The notes beneath the pieces were generated by a model. It was not told where the DNA came from, ran no database searches, and was given only the letters and a program-made list of their open reading frames with translations. Shown here one piece after another: positions 44,197 to 51,783 of a stretch of 64,000 bases of DNA. This stretch comes from Chryseosolibacter sp964551035 (lineage in GTDB: Bacteria > Bacteroidota > Bacteroidia > Cytophagales > Cyclobacteriaceae). Location of the stretch: positions 43,898 to 107,897 of the forward strand of contig CAZKBK010000014.1 of the NCBI GenBank assembly GCA_964551035.1, read 5' to 3'. The position numbers were made by a program, and so were the translations under genes. Positions within the stretch are counted from its first letter, which is position 1. Every line of letters begins with the position of its first letter.

Positions 44197-44994
44197 ATGG
44201 AAACAGAAATATCAATAAACCCCGCCGTTGAGGTTCATGACCTGACGGTGGCCTTTGACCGCAAGCCGGTGCTTTGGAACATCGACCTGGCGTTGCCAAA
44301 GGGAAAGCTCGTGGGCATCGTGGGGCCGAATGGCGCGGGGAAGTCCACGCTGATCAAGGCGATCATGGGACTCCTCCCCCTCAGCAGCGGGTACGTGAAG
44401 TTGTTCGATAACGACATCGACGCGGTGCGCAAGCGCATCAGCTATGTTCCGCAGCGGGAGTCCGTGGACTGGGACTTCCCCGCCTCGGTACTCGACGTGG
44501 TGCTCATGGGACGTTACGCGAAGCTCGGCCTGTTTCGCCGCCCCAGAAAAGCCGACAAGGATGTCGCAATGGACTGCCTGCGGAAAGTGGGCATGGAAGG
44601 TTTTATCCACCGCCAGATCTCGCAACTGTCCGGCGGCCAACAGCAGCGCACCTTCCTGGCGCGCGCCCTCGCCCAACAGGCCGACCTGTACTTCATGGAC
44701 GAACCTTTCGCCGGCGTGGACGCGGCCACGGAGGCGGCGATCATCGCGCTGCTGCGCAACATGACGGAGGCGAAAAAGACCGTGGTGGTCGTTCACCACG
44801 ACCTCCCTTCCGTAACCCAATACTTCGACTGGGTGATCCTGCTGAATACGCGCCTCGTCGCCTACGGCCCCACGAAGACGACGTTCACACAAGAGAACCT
44901 CCAGGAGACCTACGGCGGCAAACTCACCCTGATGGCCGACGTGCAGGACCTGATTCGGAGGGAAGGGTTTCCGGCGAGGGAGGGGAAGAAGTAG
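44197..44994 (+). CDS. Metal ABC transporter ATP-binding protein
   Basis: A 265-residue ATPase from ATG 44197. It has Walker A GPNGAGKST, the Q-loop FDNDIDAVRKRISYVPQRES, signature LSGGQQQR, Walker B LYFMDEPFAGVDAAT, and the H-loop VVHHDLPS. YVPQRESVDWDFPASVLDVV is typical of MntB/TroB/ZnuC-type ATPases. It drives the two permeases encoded next. The porin gene is 85 bases upstream, across the heptamer array. Confidence 0.96.
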   Translation: METEISINPAVEVHDLTVAFDRKPVLWNIDLALPKGKLVGIVGPNGAGKSTLIKAIMGLLPLSSGYVKLFDNDIDAVRKRISYVPQRESVDWDFPASVLDVVLMGRYAKLGLFRRPRKADKDVAMDCLRKVGMEGFIHRQISQLSGGQQQRTFLARALAQQADLYFMDEPFAGVDAATEAAIIALLRNMTEAKKTVVVVHHDLPSVTQYFDWVILLNTRLVAYGPTKTTFTQENLQETYGGKLTLMADVQDLIRREGFPAREGKK

Positions 44995-45101
44995 GTTGCC
45001 GGTTGCCAGTTGCCGGGTGGCTGGTTGAGTGGGGTTGGGATGCGGTGATGGGCTGGGTGGAAGGAGGCATTGGGCATTAAGCATTATTAGACATTAGGAA
45101 T
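44995..45101. repeat. Degenerate word repeats in metal locus
   Basis: The 107 bases between ATPase and permease consist of GGTTGCCGGTTGCCAG-type words, then GGGCATTAAGCATTATTAGA-type words. They are non-coding. Confidence 0.6.
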
Positions 45102-46382
45102 ATGAATGAATTTTTTTCCTTCGCGGACCCGAACATACGGTATGTGACGCTCGGGTCGGTGTTGCTGACGGCGAGTTCGGCGCTGGTGGGGACGTTCACG
45201 TTCCTCAACAAGAAGGCGCTGGTCGGCGACGCCATCGCCCACGCCGTGCTGCCGGGGATATGCCTCGGGTTCATCCTGGCGGGGACGAAGCATCCGGTCT
45301 ACCTGGTAGGCGGCGCCTTTGTCACGGGATGGATATCCATTGTCGGCGTCGAATACATCACGCGGAAGACGCGCATCAAGGAAGACACCGCGATCGGGCT
45401 GGTCCTGTCCGTATTCTTCGGCATCGGCATACTCATGCTCACCGTCATCCAGAAATCGGGCAACGCCCAGCAAACGGGCCTGGACCACTTCCTCTTCGGC
45501 AAAGCCGCCGCGCTCGTCGGCGATGACCTGACGGTCTTCTCCACGGTGGCGGTGGTGCTCGTGGCTGCCGTCCTGCTGCTCTTCAAGGAATTCACCCTCC
45601 TCGCCTTCGACCGCCATTTCGCAGTAGCCATCGGGTTGCCCGTCCGGCGGATCGAACTCATCCTGACGTCGCTCATCGTGCTGGCCGTGGTCATCGGCAT
45701 CCAGGCCGTGGGCGTGGTGCTCATGGCCGCGATCCTCATCACCCCGGCGGCGGCGGCGCGCTACTGGACGGACCGGATACGGATCATGTTCCTGCTGGCT
45801 TGCCTGTTCGGCGCCGTGAGCGGACTCTCCGGGGCGTACATCTCCTACATCGCGCCGTCGATGCCCACGGGCCCATGGATCGTGATCGTCATCTCCACAA
45901 TCGCATTCGTCTCGTTCTTCCTGGCCCCCAAGCGCGGGGTGTTCAGCCGCATGTTCCGGCAGGTGACCATCCGCAGGACCATCAACGACGAAAATGTGCT
46001 GAAGGCGTTGTACCAACTCGGCGAGGAGAACAGGAACTTCTACATCCAGCGCTACCCCGACGAGATCATCCGCCGCCGGCAGTTTCAAAAAGACAACCTC
46101 ATCAAAGTGCTGCGGCGCCTGCGCAGCCAGGGATACGTGGAACGCACCGGCAACCTCTGGGGACTGACGGAGGCGGGAATGGCCAGGGGCAAGCGCGTGG
46201 TGAAAGTCCACCGCCTGTGGGAGCTGTACCTCACCACCCACCTGCACATCGCCCCCGACCACGTCCACGACGACGCCGACACCATCGAACACCTCCTCAC
46301 GCCCGAACTCGAGGCCGAGCTGGAACAACTGCTCGACTACCCCAAAGTCGATCCGCACAAATCAGAGATCCCCTATGAATGA
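45102..46382 (+). CDS. Metal ABC permease fused to a DtxR-type regulator domain
   Basis: A 426-residue two-part protein. Residues ~1-275 are a TroC/ZnuB-type permease with eight or nine helices (LLTASSALVGTFTFLNKKAL, VGDAIAHAVLPGI, QAVGVVLMAAILITPAAAA). From ~290 it is cytoplasmic and homologous to DtxR family regulators: a winged helix (DNLIKVLRRLRSQGYVERTG, LWGLTEAGMARGKRVVK) and the metal-domain pattern (HRLWELYLTTHLHIAPDHVH, IEHLLTPE, YPKVDPHKSE). Such fusions are known in a few lineages. It may sense intracellular metal or gate the permease. A separate DtxR gene heads the same locus. Confidence 0.93.
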   Translation: MNEFFSFADPNIRYVTLGSVLLTASSALVGTFTFLNKKALVGDAIAHAVLPGICLGFILAGTKHPVYLVGGAFVTGWISIVGVEYITRKTRIKEDTAIGLVLSVFFGIGILMLTVIQKSGNAQQTGLDHFLFGKAAALVGDDLTVFSTVAVVLVAAVLLLFKEFTLLAFDRHFAVAIGLPVRRIELILTSLIVLAVVIGIQAVGVVLMAAILITPAAAARYWTDRIRIMFLLACLFGAVSGLSGAYISYIAPSMPTGPWIVIVISTIAFVSFFLAPKRGVFSRMFRQVTIRRTINDENVLKALYQLGEENRNFYIQRYPDEIIRRRQFQKDNLIKVLRRLRSQGYVERTGNLWGLTEAGMARGKRVVKVHRLWELYLTTHLHIAPDHVHDDADTIEHLLTPELEAELEQLLDYPKVDPHKSEIPYE

Positions 46383-47256
46383 CTTCTACATCATACTCAC
46401 CGCGTCCCTGGTGGCCATGACCTGCGCCCTGCTGGGGTGCTTTCTCATCCTCCGAAGGATGGCCATGGTGGGCGACGCCATCTCACACGCCGTACTGCCG
46501 GGCATCGTCATCGCCTTCCTCGTCTCCGGCTCACGCGACTCCGTGACCATGTTGTTCGGGGCGGCGTTGATCGGCATCTTCACCACCTTTCTCATCGAAT
46601 TCTTTCACAAGAAAGCGCGCCTCCAAACCGACGCCTCCATCGGCGTAACGTTCACCTGGCTGTTCGCCATCGGCGTCATCCTCATCTCCGCCTACGCCGG
46701 CCAGGTCGACCTCGACCAGGACTGCGTGCTCTACGGAGAGATCGCCTATGTTCCGCTGGATACGATCATCACCACCGACGGACAAAACCTCGGCCCCAAA
46801 GCCCTCTACGTCATGGGCATCGTGTTCGTGGCCGTGACAGTGTTCATTGTCCTCGCGTACAAGGAACTGTTCCTCACCACCTTCGACCCCGCGTTTGCGA
46901 CCTCCATTGGCATCGCCACCACGCTCTGGCACTACCTGCTCATGGGCGCGGTCTCCGCGACGACCGTGGCATCGTTTGAATCCGTTGGCGCCATCCTCGT
47001 GGTGGCGCTGCTCATCGCCCCCGCTGCCACCGCCTACCTCCTCACCGACGACTTCCGGAGAATGCTCCTCATTGCGTGTGTCGTCGGCGTTGCCGTCTCC
47101 GTCAGCGGCTACTACCTCGCCGTATGGCTCGACGGCTCCATCGCCGGCGCGATGGCCACCATGGCGGGGTTGTTGTTCGTCGCCGCGTTGTTGTTTTCAC
47201 CAAGGCATGGGGTGATGGGAAGGGGAAGGTTGGAGGTTCACGTTGATAGGGCATAG
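46375..47256 (+). CDS. Metal ABC transporter permease (second subunit)
   Basis: A 293-residue permease of the TroD/ZnuB kind, overlapping the previous gene by 8 bases (ATGAATGA context). It has CALLGCFLILRRMAMVGDAI, SHAVLPGIVIAFL, FESVGAILVVALLIAPAATA, and no regulator domain. With the fused permease it would make the transmembrane heterodimer. It is the last gene of the locus, followed by the repeat cassette. Confidence 0.95.
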   Translation: MNDFYIILTASLVAMTCALLGCFLILRRMAMVGDAISHAVLPGIVIAFLVSGSRDSVTMLFGAALIGIFTTFLIEFFHKKARLQTDASIGVTFTWLFAIGVILISAYAGQVDLDQDCVLYGEIAYVPLDTIITTDGQNLGPKALYVMGIVFVAVTVFIVLAYKELFLTTFDPAFATSIGIATTLWHYLLMGAVSATTVASFESVGAILVVALLIAPAATAYLLTDDFRRMLLIACVVGVAVSVSGYYLAVWLDGSIAGAMATMAGLLFVAALLFSPRHGVMGRGRLEVHVDRA

Positions 47257-47260
47257 TTCC

Positions 47261-47601
47261 GGTGGCCGAGCTTGCCCGCCCTGAGCGACGTCAAAGGGTC
47301 GAGGCCCAGCGTTCAAGCTTCCTGGACCACGGTGGCCGAGCCGGTCGAGGCCAGGGCTCAAGCTTCCTGACCAGGCGACGAAGGGTCTGCCGGGCCCTCT
47401 GGCCCTCCGAAGGACGAGCATTGCGAGAACAAGGCAGCTGAGACCGGCCCCTGCCGAAGGACAAGGTTGGCAGACCTTTCCCGAACGAAAAGGCGTTGGA
47501 AGACCGACCGCGGCCCGGAGAAGCAACCACGGCGGCCTCGACAAGCTCGGCCACCCGGATCGCGGATTGTAAGAAATCGGCCTCGACAGGCTCGGCCGTG
47601 T
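47261..47601 (+). repeat. Direct repeat A of the GIY-YIG cassette
   Basis: A ~340-bp unit nearly identical to 47991-48284. It is longer by one extra REP-like copy near 47330. It begins GGTGGCCGAGCTTG and, at 47542-47555, carries the reverse complement CAAGCTCGGCCACC, so a 295-bp inner part has 14-bp terminal inverted repeats. Its tail ends CGACAGGCTCGGCCGTG. Confidence 0.92.
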
Positions 47602-47667
47602 ATCAACCGCTGAAGGTCTTGCAACATTTTAACCTTGCCCCTATCTTCGGAAACAAAACACCCTCTC

Positions 47668-47958
47668 ATGAACGCGTATATGTACATTTTGGAATGTGCT
47701 GACGGAACCTATTATTGCGGCAGCACCACTGACTTGATTCGACGAGTCCTGGACCAGCATCAGTGTGGACTTGGTGCTAACTACACGCGCAAGCGCCTTC
47801 CTGTCAAACTGGTCCACTTTGAGATATTCCTCCGAGTGGACGATGCCTTCCGAAGGGAAAAACAAATTCAGAAATGGAGTCATGCGAAGAAGAAGGCCCT
47901 GATCGAACGACGTTACGACGACCTTCGGACACTCTCGCGAAGCAGATCGCGTGACTAA
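47668..47958 (+). CDS. Small GIY-YIG nuclease-fold protein
   Basis: A 96-residue single-domain protein from ATG 47668. The core reads AYMYILECADGTYYCGSTTD (YIL and YCG in the GIY and YIG places), with Arg in LIRRVLDQHQCG, GANYTRKRLPVKLV, and the metal-site Glu in FRREKQIQKWSHAKK. The tail is basic (RSRSRD). Members are small metal-dependent nucleases (YhbQ/UPF0213 type). It sits inside a cassette of two direct repeats. A near-consensus -7 element (TAACCTTG) lies about 35 bases upstream. Confidence 0.9.
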   Translation: MNAYMYILECADGTYYCGSTTDLIRRVLDQHQCGLGANYTRKRLPVKLVHFEIFLRVDDAFRREKQIQKWSHAKKKALIERRYDDLRTLSRSRSRD

Positions 47959-47990
47959 AACTGGTCTCCGCCCTCGCGGATGGAGCCCAC

Positions 47991-48284
47991 GGTGGCCGAG
48001 CTTGCCCGCCCTGAGCGACGTCGAAAGGGTCGAGCCCAGGGCTCAAGCTTCCTGGACCGGCGACGAAGGGTCTGCCGGGCCCTCTGGCCCTCCGAAGGAC
48101 GAGCATTGTGAAAAAGGCAGCTGAGACCGATCCCTGCCGAAGGACAAGGTTGGCAGACCTTTCCCGAACGAAAAGGCGTTGGAAGACCGACCGCGGCCCG
48201 GAGAAGCAACCACGGCGGCCTCGACAAGCTCGGCCACCCGGATCGCGGATTGTAAGAAATCGGCCTCGACAGGCTCGGCCGTGT
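47991..48284 (+). repeat. Direct repeat B of the GIY-YIG cassette
   Basis: A 294-bp second copy in the same orientation as repeat A. It has the same terminal GGTGGCCGAGCTTG / CAAGCTCGGCCACC pair (48225-48238), here 248 bp apart. The remaining 48285-48436 holds no supported gene. Confidence 0.92.
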
Positions 48285-48436
48285 TTTGAGATCGACGCAA
48301 CCTGCGCGGCAGATTGGCGGGTATACCGCCAGAAACCCGTTGCGAACTCACGGCCTCCGCGCGAAATAATCTCCGCGAACCCCGCGCCTCTGCGCGAAAC
48401 AACCTTCCGCGTGCCCCATTTCCTCCCTCGGAATCG

Positions 48437-48444
48437 TAACTTTG
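48437..48444 (+). promoter_or_regulatory. -7 element upstream of mnmE
   Basis: TAACTTTG is a perfect TAnnTTTG match. If used, the mnmE leader would contain the whole heptamer array at 48458-48577. Confidence 0.5.
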
Positions 48445-48457
48445 CCCGTCGAAACAG

Positions 48458-48577
48458 TTGAGAGCAGAGAGCAAAGAGCCGAGAGCAAAGAGCTGAGAGC
48501 AAAGAGCTGAGAGCAAAGAGCAAAGAGCAAAGAGCTGAGAGCTAAGAGCAAAGAGCTAAGAGCAAAGCGCTAAAACC
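48458..48577. repeat. Degenerate heptamer tandem array, locus 3
   Basis: About 16 copies of GAGCAAA, GAGCTGA and GAGCTAA heptamers lie in the leader of mnmE. This is the reverse complement of the family at 8495-8620 and 44115-44177. Confidence 0.9.
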
Positions 48578-48589
48578 CAACAACCACCC

Positions 48590-49942
48590 ATGGATACCAT
48601 CGTTGCGCCAGCCACCGCCCAGGGAATCTCCGCCATCGCCGTGATCCGGCTGTCGGGGAAGGATGCCATTGCCCTCGTGCAAAGCGTCTTCAGCGGAAAG
48701 GACCTGGAGGGCCAGCCGGGCCACACCCTCCACTTCGGAGGGATCAGGGACGGCGAAAAGGTGATCGATGAGGTGCTGGTCTCCATTTTCCGCGAGCCCA
48801 ACTCGTTCACGAAAGAGAACAGCGTGGAGATCTCCTGCCATGGCTCCCCGCTGATCGTGAAAGAGATCGTAAAAGTCCTCATCTCCAAAGGCGCGCGCCT
48901 CGCCGAGCCGGGGGAGTTCACCCGACGCGCATTCCTCAACGGCAGGTTCGACCTCGCCCAGGCCGAAGCCGTCGCCGACCTCATCAACGCCGAGACCGAC
49001 AACGCGCGGCAAGCGGCCCTCAACCAGATGCGGGGAGGGTTCTCTAAGGAGATCGACCGGCTCCGCGAAGAACTCATCCACTTCGCGTCCCTCATCGAGC
49101 TGGAACTCGACTTCGGCGAAGAAGATGTCGAGTTTGCCAAGCGCGATGAACTGCGGGGACTGATCCTTAACATACAGTCGTACCTGGCGCGCCTCATCGA
49201 GTCGTTCGACCAGGGTAACGTGATCAAGAACGGTGTGCCTACTGTCATCGCCGGGAGACCCAACGCGGGGAAGTCCACGCTGCTCAACGTGCTGCTGAAC
49301 GAAGAGCGCGCCATCGTCTCCGACATCCCCGGCACCACCCGCGACGTCATCGAAGACGAGATCGTACTCGGGGGCATCAACTTCCGCTTCATCGACACGG
49401 CAGGATTGCGCGAAACCAAAGACGTGATCGAGTCCATCGGCGTGGAGCGTACCCGCGCGCAGATGAAGAAGGCATCGCTGATCATCTACCTGTTTGACCT
49501 CGCGGAGGCTACCCTCGCCGAGATCGAAGAAGAGCTGGCGCAGCTCCAGGCGTTGGGAATCCCTCACATCGCCGTCGGCAACAAGCTGGACAAGGCCAGC
49601 GCGTCCCTCCTCTCCGCGCTCCGGGACCGCGACTTCGTCTTCATCTCTGCCGCACGCCACACCCACATCGAGGAACTCAAGGAGAAGATCCTCTCCCACT
49701 TCGATGTCCGACAGGTGAAGACCGGCGACGTGATGGTCACCAACCTCCGCCATTACCACAGCCTCAAACAAACCCACGAGTCACTCTCCCGCGTACTCGA
49801 CGGCCTGGAGCAGGGCATCACGGGAGATTTCCTGGCGATGGACATACGGCAGGCGTTGCATTACCTGGGAGAGATCACAGGGACGATCACGACGGAGGAT
49901 CTGCTGGCGAACATTTTTGGGAAGTTTTGTATCGGGAAATAG
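48590..49942 (+). CDS. mnmE: tRNA uridine-5-carboxymethylaminomethyl modification GTPase MnmE
   Basis: A 450-residue GTPase of usual length. The N-terminal folate-binding domain has TIVAPATAQGISAIAVIRLS. The G domain shows GRPNAGKSTLLN, SDIPGTTRDVIEDE, DTAGLRETKD and GNKLDK. The conserved C-terminal FCIGK with its catalytic Cys is intact. With MnmG it makes the cmnm5 group on U34 of several tRNAs. The island with the toxin-antitoxin genes starts right behind its 3' end, a site used by integrative elements such as SGI1 elsewhere. Confidence 0.97.
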   Translation: MDTIVAPATAQGISAIAVIRLSGKDAIALVQSVFSGKDLEGQPGHTLHFGGIRDGEKVIDEVLVSIFREPNSFTKENSVEISCHGSPLIVKEIVKVLISKGARLAEPGEFTRRAFLNGRFDLAQAEAVADLINAETDNARQAALNQMRGGFSKEIDRLREELIHFASLIELELDFGEEDVEFAKRDELRGLILNIQSYLARLIESFDQGNVIKNGVPTVIAGRPNAGKSTLLNVLLNEERAIVSDIPGTTRDVIEDEIVLGGINFRFIDTAGLRETKDVIESIGVERTRAQMKKASLIIYLFDLAEATLAEIEEELAQLQALGIPHIAVGNKLDKASASLLSALRDRDFVFISAARHTHIEELKEKILSHFDVRQVKTGDVMVTNLRHYHSLKQTHESLSRVLDGLEQGITGDFLAMDIRQALHYLGEITGTITTEDLLANIFGKFCIGK

Positions 49943-50054
49943 CCGCTACAACCATTTGTAAATCAATAAGTTAGAAATTCTGGATAAAATGTGCTTTGAA
50001 ACCCAAGGAATTGATTTACAGGCACTTCGGGAAATCTCAATTCTTAAATCCCGT

Positions 50055-50062
50055 TACTTTTG
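50055..50062 (+). promoter_or_regulatory. -7 element upstream of the toxin-antitoxin pair
   Basis: TACTTTTG matches TAnnTTTG and lies about 120 bases before the Xre start. The rest of 49943-50182 is AT-rich and holds no gene. Confidence 0.4.
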
Positions 50063-50140
50063 TTGCTAGTTTGTTGCTCAAACCTAAGCATCCCTAAGTA
50101 AGCAATAAAAGTTTTAGGTTCATTTAGGTGTTCAATTAAC

Positions 50141-50173
50141 CAAATGTCGTAACTTAATACGTCAAATGACGTA
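50141..50173 (+). promoter_or_regulatory. Candidate autoregulatory operator of the Xre/RES pair
   Basis: A palindrome TACGTCA-AA-TGACGTA (50158-50173) ends 9 bases before the start. CAAATGTCGTA (50141-50151) and CAAATGACGTA (50163-50173) form a direct repeat exactly 22 bp apart, two helical turns. This is what an antitoxin dimer pair could bind. Confidence 0.55.
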
Positions 50174-50182
50174 CTATAAAAT

Positions 50183-50605
50183 ATGATGAAATTTCTGGAA
50201 CATTTGGGGGAAGCAAGCTTAAGAAACGTGGATTCAAGACAGCGTCTTTATCATGTAATCAGAGAGCGTCCATTAAAGAAAAAACATGTTGCTCATATCT
50301 CATTTAAACTCGGATTGCAGCAAAAAGAAACTGCTGAGTTAATTGGTGTATCTGTTAGAACTTATCAACGACAGAAAAGTACAACTCCTATTACCAATGC
50401 TGCATCAGAAAACGTTTTGAAGCTTGCAGAGTTATTTCAGCTTGGTCTCAACGCTTTCGATAATGATGAGAAAGCATTGGTTTCGTGGCTTAACTCCCCT
50501 ATTCCTGCACTCAGCAATGAAACTCCAATCCATATGCTGTCGTCAAGTTTAGGCATTGATCTGGTCAAGGAAGAATTGTTGAGAATTGAATACGGTATTT
50601 ACTGA
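50183..50605 (+). CDS. Xre/MbcA/ParS-type antitoxin
   Basis: A 140-residue DNA-binding protein. The HTH lies near 40-75 (KHVAHISFKLGLQQKETAEL, IGVSVRTYQRQK). The C-terminal DUF2384-type part (NVLKLAELFQLGLNAFDNDE, ALVSWLNSPIPALSNETP, GIDLVKEELLRIEYGIY) binds the toxin. It is the antitoxin of a type II pair with the RES toxin, with a one-base overlap between the genes. A palindromic operator lies just upstream. The AT-rich composition differs from mnmE before it. Confidence 0.92.
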   Translation: MMKFLEHLGEASLRNVDSRQRLYHVIRERPLKKKHVAHISFKLGLQQKETAELIGVSVRTYQRQKSTTPITNAASENVLKLAELFQLGLNAFDNDEKALVSWLNSPIPALSNETPIHMLSSSLGIDLVKEELLRIEYGIY

Positions 50606-51057
50606 TGCTAGTTTATCGTATTCAAAAAGCAAAGTATGCCAATGATATAAGCGGAACAGGTTCGACTCTGGTTTCTGGTCGATGGCACCAAGCCGGTAAG
50701 CATCCCATTCTCTACGCCTCAAGCAATATCTCGTTAGCAATCCTCGAGTGTCTTGTGCATTTACCGACTGTAGTTAAACCACCTGACCTTGTACTTCTCA
50801 CAATTGACGTTCCGGATAAAAGCATCGCCACAATCGACACAAAGAATCTTCCTGAGAACTGGAACAAGAAAGGATATTTTGACGATGTTCAACAGTGGGG
50901 AACAAAGTGGTTGCAAGGTTTATCTTCCCTTGCGGTTCTTGTTCCTTCAGTGACGTCTCCGGATCATAATATTCTCGTTAACCCACGACATCCTGACTTT
51001 GGTCACGTAAAAATCGTTGACAGTAGGCCAATTACTTTGGATAACAGGTTAATTTAG
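50605..51057 (+). CDS. RES-domain toxin (NAD-degrading family)
   Basis: A 150-residue protein beginning MLVYRIQKAKYANDISGTGS. It carries the RES hallmarks: GRWHQAGKHPILYASSNISL with Arg, then AILECLVHL with Glu, and a late Ser in VPSVTSPDHNILVNPRHPDF. Known members such as Res and MbcT degrade NAD+ or ADP-ribosylate targets to arrest growth. It starts within the last base of the antitoxin stop. All key positions look intact. Confidence 0.93.
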   Translation: MLVYRIQKAKYANDISGTGSTLVSGRWHQAGKHPILYASSNISLAILECLVHLPTVVKPPDLVLLTIDVPDKSIATIDTKNLPENWNKKGYFDDVQQWGTKWLQGLSSLAVLVPSVTSPDHNILVNPRHPDFGHVKIVDSRPITLDNRLI

Positions 51058-51096
51058 ATCGATAGATGTGACCTTATCTGAACAGAACCCAACTGA

Positions 51097-51743
51097 ATGA
51101 AAGAAGAAGAAATAAACGAAGAAGAAGTAAGGGGCAAGATACTTTTGTCGTTTTTACACGACCTTCGTTTTGATCTTTCTGAAATTTCGTTTGAAAACAG
51201 ATTTACTATTAGACTGGGAAGGACAAAGTCTAAACTGGGGAAGTCGGATATTTTAATCAAGCGGAATAGGACAAATTTATTCGTCATCGAATTGAAGAAT
51301 AACTCGGTCACAATTACCCAAGATAAAATTTCAGAAAAATCTGATTACTGGAAAGATGGATTCACACTGTCGTCTGAAAACGATCTGAAAATAAGGTGCG
51401 AGGCACTTACAAGTTTCGTGTCCTTCTCCCCGGAAAACTTAAGAACATTCTGTCAACATCAAGTCAATGACAGAATGGGAACTATCGTCGGCAGCATTGA
51501 TAATCCCTACGCAAAATTCGTCAGAGAGCTCTATGTTCCAATGACTACGTCTTGCGAGCAAAAGCTCGCTTAGTTGTTGACCGGGAAAATGGGGATCAGG
51601 CCGAGTACATCCCTGAGCCATTCAAATGGATTGACGTCATTGATTTTGCATGTGCCGAGGAATGTGTAAAGCATTGCGGTACTATGATCACTCGTGTCGA
51701 ATGGCTTCATTTGTTAAGGATCAATCCATTGATTAAGCGATAA
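51097..51743 (+). pseudogene. Nuclease-like protein (type I restriction HsdR N-terminal-like), frameshifted
   Basis: Two overlapping frames give one ~215-residue protein. The first (51097-51573) reads KILLSFLHDLRFDLSEI, then SDILIKRNRTNLFVIELKNN, a D-(x)n-ExK nuclease-type motif. Near 51540 the frame is lost: one missing A in a run (CCAATG for CCAAATG) would join ELYVP to NDYVLRAKARLVVDRENGD, which continues to 51743. Similar domains occur at the N-terminus of HsdR and alone near defence genes. The gene follows the RES toxin by 39 bases. No methylase or specificity gene is present. Confidence 0.75.
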
Positions 51744-51783
51744 ATAACATATATTTCAGAACGGATCGTTATCTTCTCAGACG

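Noticed and set aside
45087..46358. A 423-residue frame opposite the fused permease
   Set aside because: It is very rich in His, Asp and Arg and antisense to a real membrane protein gene.
47804..48523. Frames across the GIY-YIG repeats
   Set aside because: They translate repeat words (LFALCSQLF, ARPPW) and match no protein pattern.
51500..51600. Programmed -1 frameshifting in the nuclease-like gene
   Set aside because: No slippery heptamer and no downstream hairpin was seen; a deletion in an A run explains the frames better.
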